Shown: positions 42,611 through 43,483 of the stretch, piece by piece
How positions within the stretch are numbered: position 1 is the first letter of the stretch
How the letters are laid out: each line of letters starts with the position of its first letter
Origin: Rhodobacteraceae bacterium UBA2776
GTDB taxonomy: Bacteria > Pseudomonadota > Alphaproteobacteria > Rhodobacterales > Rhodobacteraceae
Reading direction: 5' to 3'
Assembly (NCBI GenBank): GCA_002352425.1
Contig: DEIK01000063.1
Span: 14,087 to 57,569 of the forward strand
DNA length: 43,483 nucleotides
Made by a program: the position numbers and the translations under genes
The notes under the pieces: model-generated
Databases searched by the model: none
Seen by the model: the letters and a program-made list of their open reading frames with translations, nothing else
Told to the model about the DNA's origin: nothing

Positions 42611-43483
42611 ATGGATATTCTAGCGAAACTTGCCAAAATAACGGGCCGCGAACATGTGTTGGAAGGGGATGACACAGCCCGCTACGCCCATGATTCAACA
42701 GGAAAATACAACGCGACACCGATAGCGGTAGTGCGCCCTGCCGATACGGAACAGGTCAGCGCCATCGTCAAATTGGCCAATGTGACAAAAACCCCGATTG
42801 TGCCTGTGTCGGGCAACACCGGATTGGTCGGCGGCACCTATGCGGACGGGGCGGTCCTGATCTCGCTGGAACGCCTAAACACTATTTATGAAATCCGCCC
42901 CGACGCGCGTATTGCCATTGTTGGCGCGGGCGCTGTCATTGCGGCCGTTCAAGACGCGGTTGAGGATTACAACCTGATCTTTCCGCTGCTGTTTGGGGCG
43001 CGAAGCTCGGCGATGATCGGCGGCGCATTGTCGACCAACGCTGGTGGCTCAAATGTGTTGCGCTATGGAAATACGCGGGCACTTTGTTTCGGGATCGAGG
43101 TTGTGACCCCATCGGGCGAGGTCATGGACCTGATGTCTGAACTCCACAAAGACAACTCGGGCTATAATCTAAAAGACCTGTTCATCGGGGCCGAGGGCAC
43201 CTTGGGCATCATCACCAAGGCGGTACTGAAATTGTTCCCGAAACCGAGTTCTTACGCCACTGCTATGGTTGCAGTTCCCAGCCTTACGGATGCGCTGACA
43301 CTGCTGAACCGTTTACAAAACGAAACGGCTGGTGCGGTTGAGGCCTTTGAGGTCATGCCCGGTATTTACATGGAGCGCCACAAGGCCCATTTCCCGGACG
43401 CTCGCCCCCCGTTTAACGCCAATTATGACGTCAATATTTTGGTCGAAATCGCGACAACCTCGCCCGGCATGTCGGTCGGTGGC
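42611..43483 (+). CDS. FAD-linked 2-hydroxyacid dehydrogenase, N-terminal part (cut by window edge)
   Basis: The first 291 codons of a GlcD/D-2-hydroxyglutarate-dehydrogenase-type flavoprotein, still open at the window edge. The FAD-binding PCMH domain is clear: VVRPADTEQVSAIVKLA, PVSGNTGLVGG at 65-75, STNAGGSNVLRYGN, and LKDLFIGAEGTLGIIT. These enzymes oxidise D-2-hydroxyacids (2-hydroxyglutarate, lactate, glycolate) to keto acids, passing electrons to ETF or cytochrome. It starts four bases after the sulfatase stop, hence in the same operon. D-2-hydroxyglutarate-like chemistry suits an end product of a ring-cleavage pathway. Confidence 0.85.
   Translation, partial: MDILAKLAKITGREHVLEGDDTARYAHDSTGKYNATPIAVVRPADTEQVSAIVKLANVTKTPIVPVSGNTGLVGGTYADGAVLISLERLNTIYEIRPDARIAIVGAGAVIAAVQDAVEDYNLIFPLLFGARSSAMIGGALSTNAGGSNVLRYGNTRALCFGIEVVTPSGEVMDLMSELHKDNSGYNLKDLFIGAEGTLGIITKAVLKLFPKPSSYATAMVAVPSLTDALTLLNRLQNETAGAVEAFEVMPGIYMERHKAHFPDARPPFNANYDVNILVEIATTSPGMSVGG

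Noticed and set aside
1..43483. CRISPR arrays, tRNA or rRNA genes, insertion sequences, replication origin
   Set aside because: No regular repeat-spacer pattern, cloverleaf, rRNA core, transposase or DnaA-box cluster was found by eye.

Overview
The window looks like chromosomal DNA of a marine-type alphaproteobacterium, most likely Rhodobacterales (Roseobacter group). The basis is a GcrA cell-cycle regulator, a Hint-domain protein of the kind common in that order, rpsD and rpmB each standing alone rather than in a long ribosomal operon, MeaB, HrpB, and several regulators and transporters of Roseobacter character. The assignment rests on protein resemblance only; no 16S gene or tRNA was seen.

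Layout. Bases 1-5.5 kb hold core genes: a prephenate dehydrogenase fragment overlapping hisC, a class V PLP enzyme divergent from an Lrp/AsnC regulator, rpsD with a possibly structured upstream region, and the Hint-domain protein. A diiron fatty acid hydroxylase follows. From about 6.4 to 10.15 kb lies an accessory patch: an intact Imm11-type immunity gene, a decayed second copy beside it, a tyrosine recombinase and an AhpD-like protein. From 10.2 to 24.4 kb the genes are again housekeeping or regulatory: rpmB, an ABC exporter, meaB, hrpB, a GNAT acetyltransferase, argF-argD, a DMT exporter, gcrA, a HAD phosphatase, an acetyltransferase-like protein paired with an unusual LysR-type HTH regulator, and an XRE regulator.

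From 24.4 kb to the end is one coherent catabolic locus. HyuA/HyuB (ATP-dependent cyclic amide hydrolase type) run leftward. Running rightward are a Tat-exported binding protein and a LivHMGF-type ABC importer. A MarR-family gene sits in the middle. A tightly overlapping operon follows, with the FAD subunit and a fused 2Fe-2S/molybdopterin subunit of a xanthine-dehydrogenase-family hydroxylase, a 6-hydroxynicotinate-reductase-like Fe-S protein, a UPF0280 (ApbE-like) protein, a DUF1185 protein, a CehA/McbA-type PHP hydrolase, a sulfatase-superfamily hydrolase and, cut by the window edge, an FAD-linked 2-hydroxyacid (D-2-hydroxyglutarate-like) dehydrogenase.

Read together, these genes suggest uptake of a small N-heterocyclic compound, Mo-dependent hydroxylation, reductive dearomatisation of the hydroxylated ring, lactam or cyclic amide opening by HyuAB, and oxidation of a resulting hydroxy acid. 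The same palindrome (TTTGTATACAAA type) occurs in the hyuA/binding-protein divergent promoter and in the marR/hydroxylase divergent promoter, which points to one MarR regulon. The substrate cannot be read from the sequence. This cluster is the best candidate for an incompletely described system in the window.
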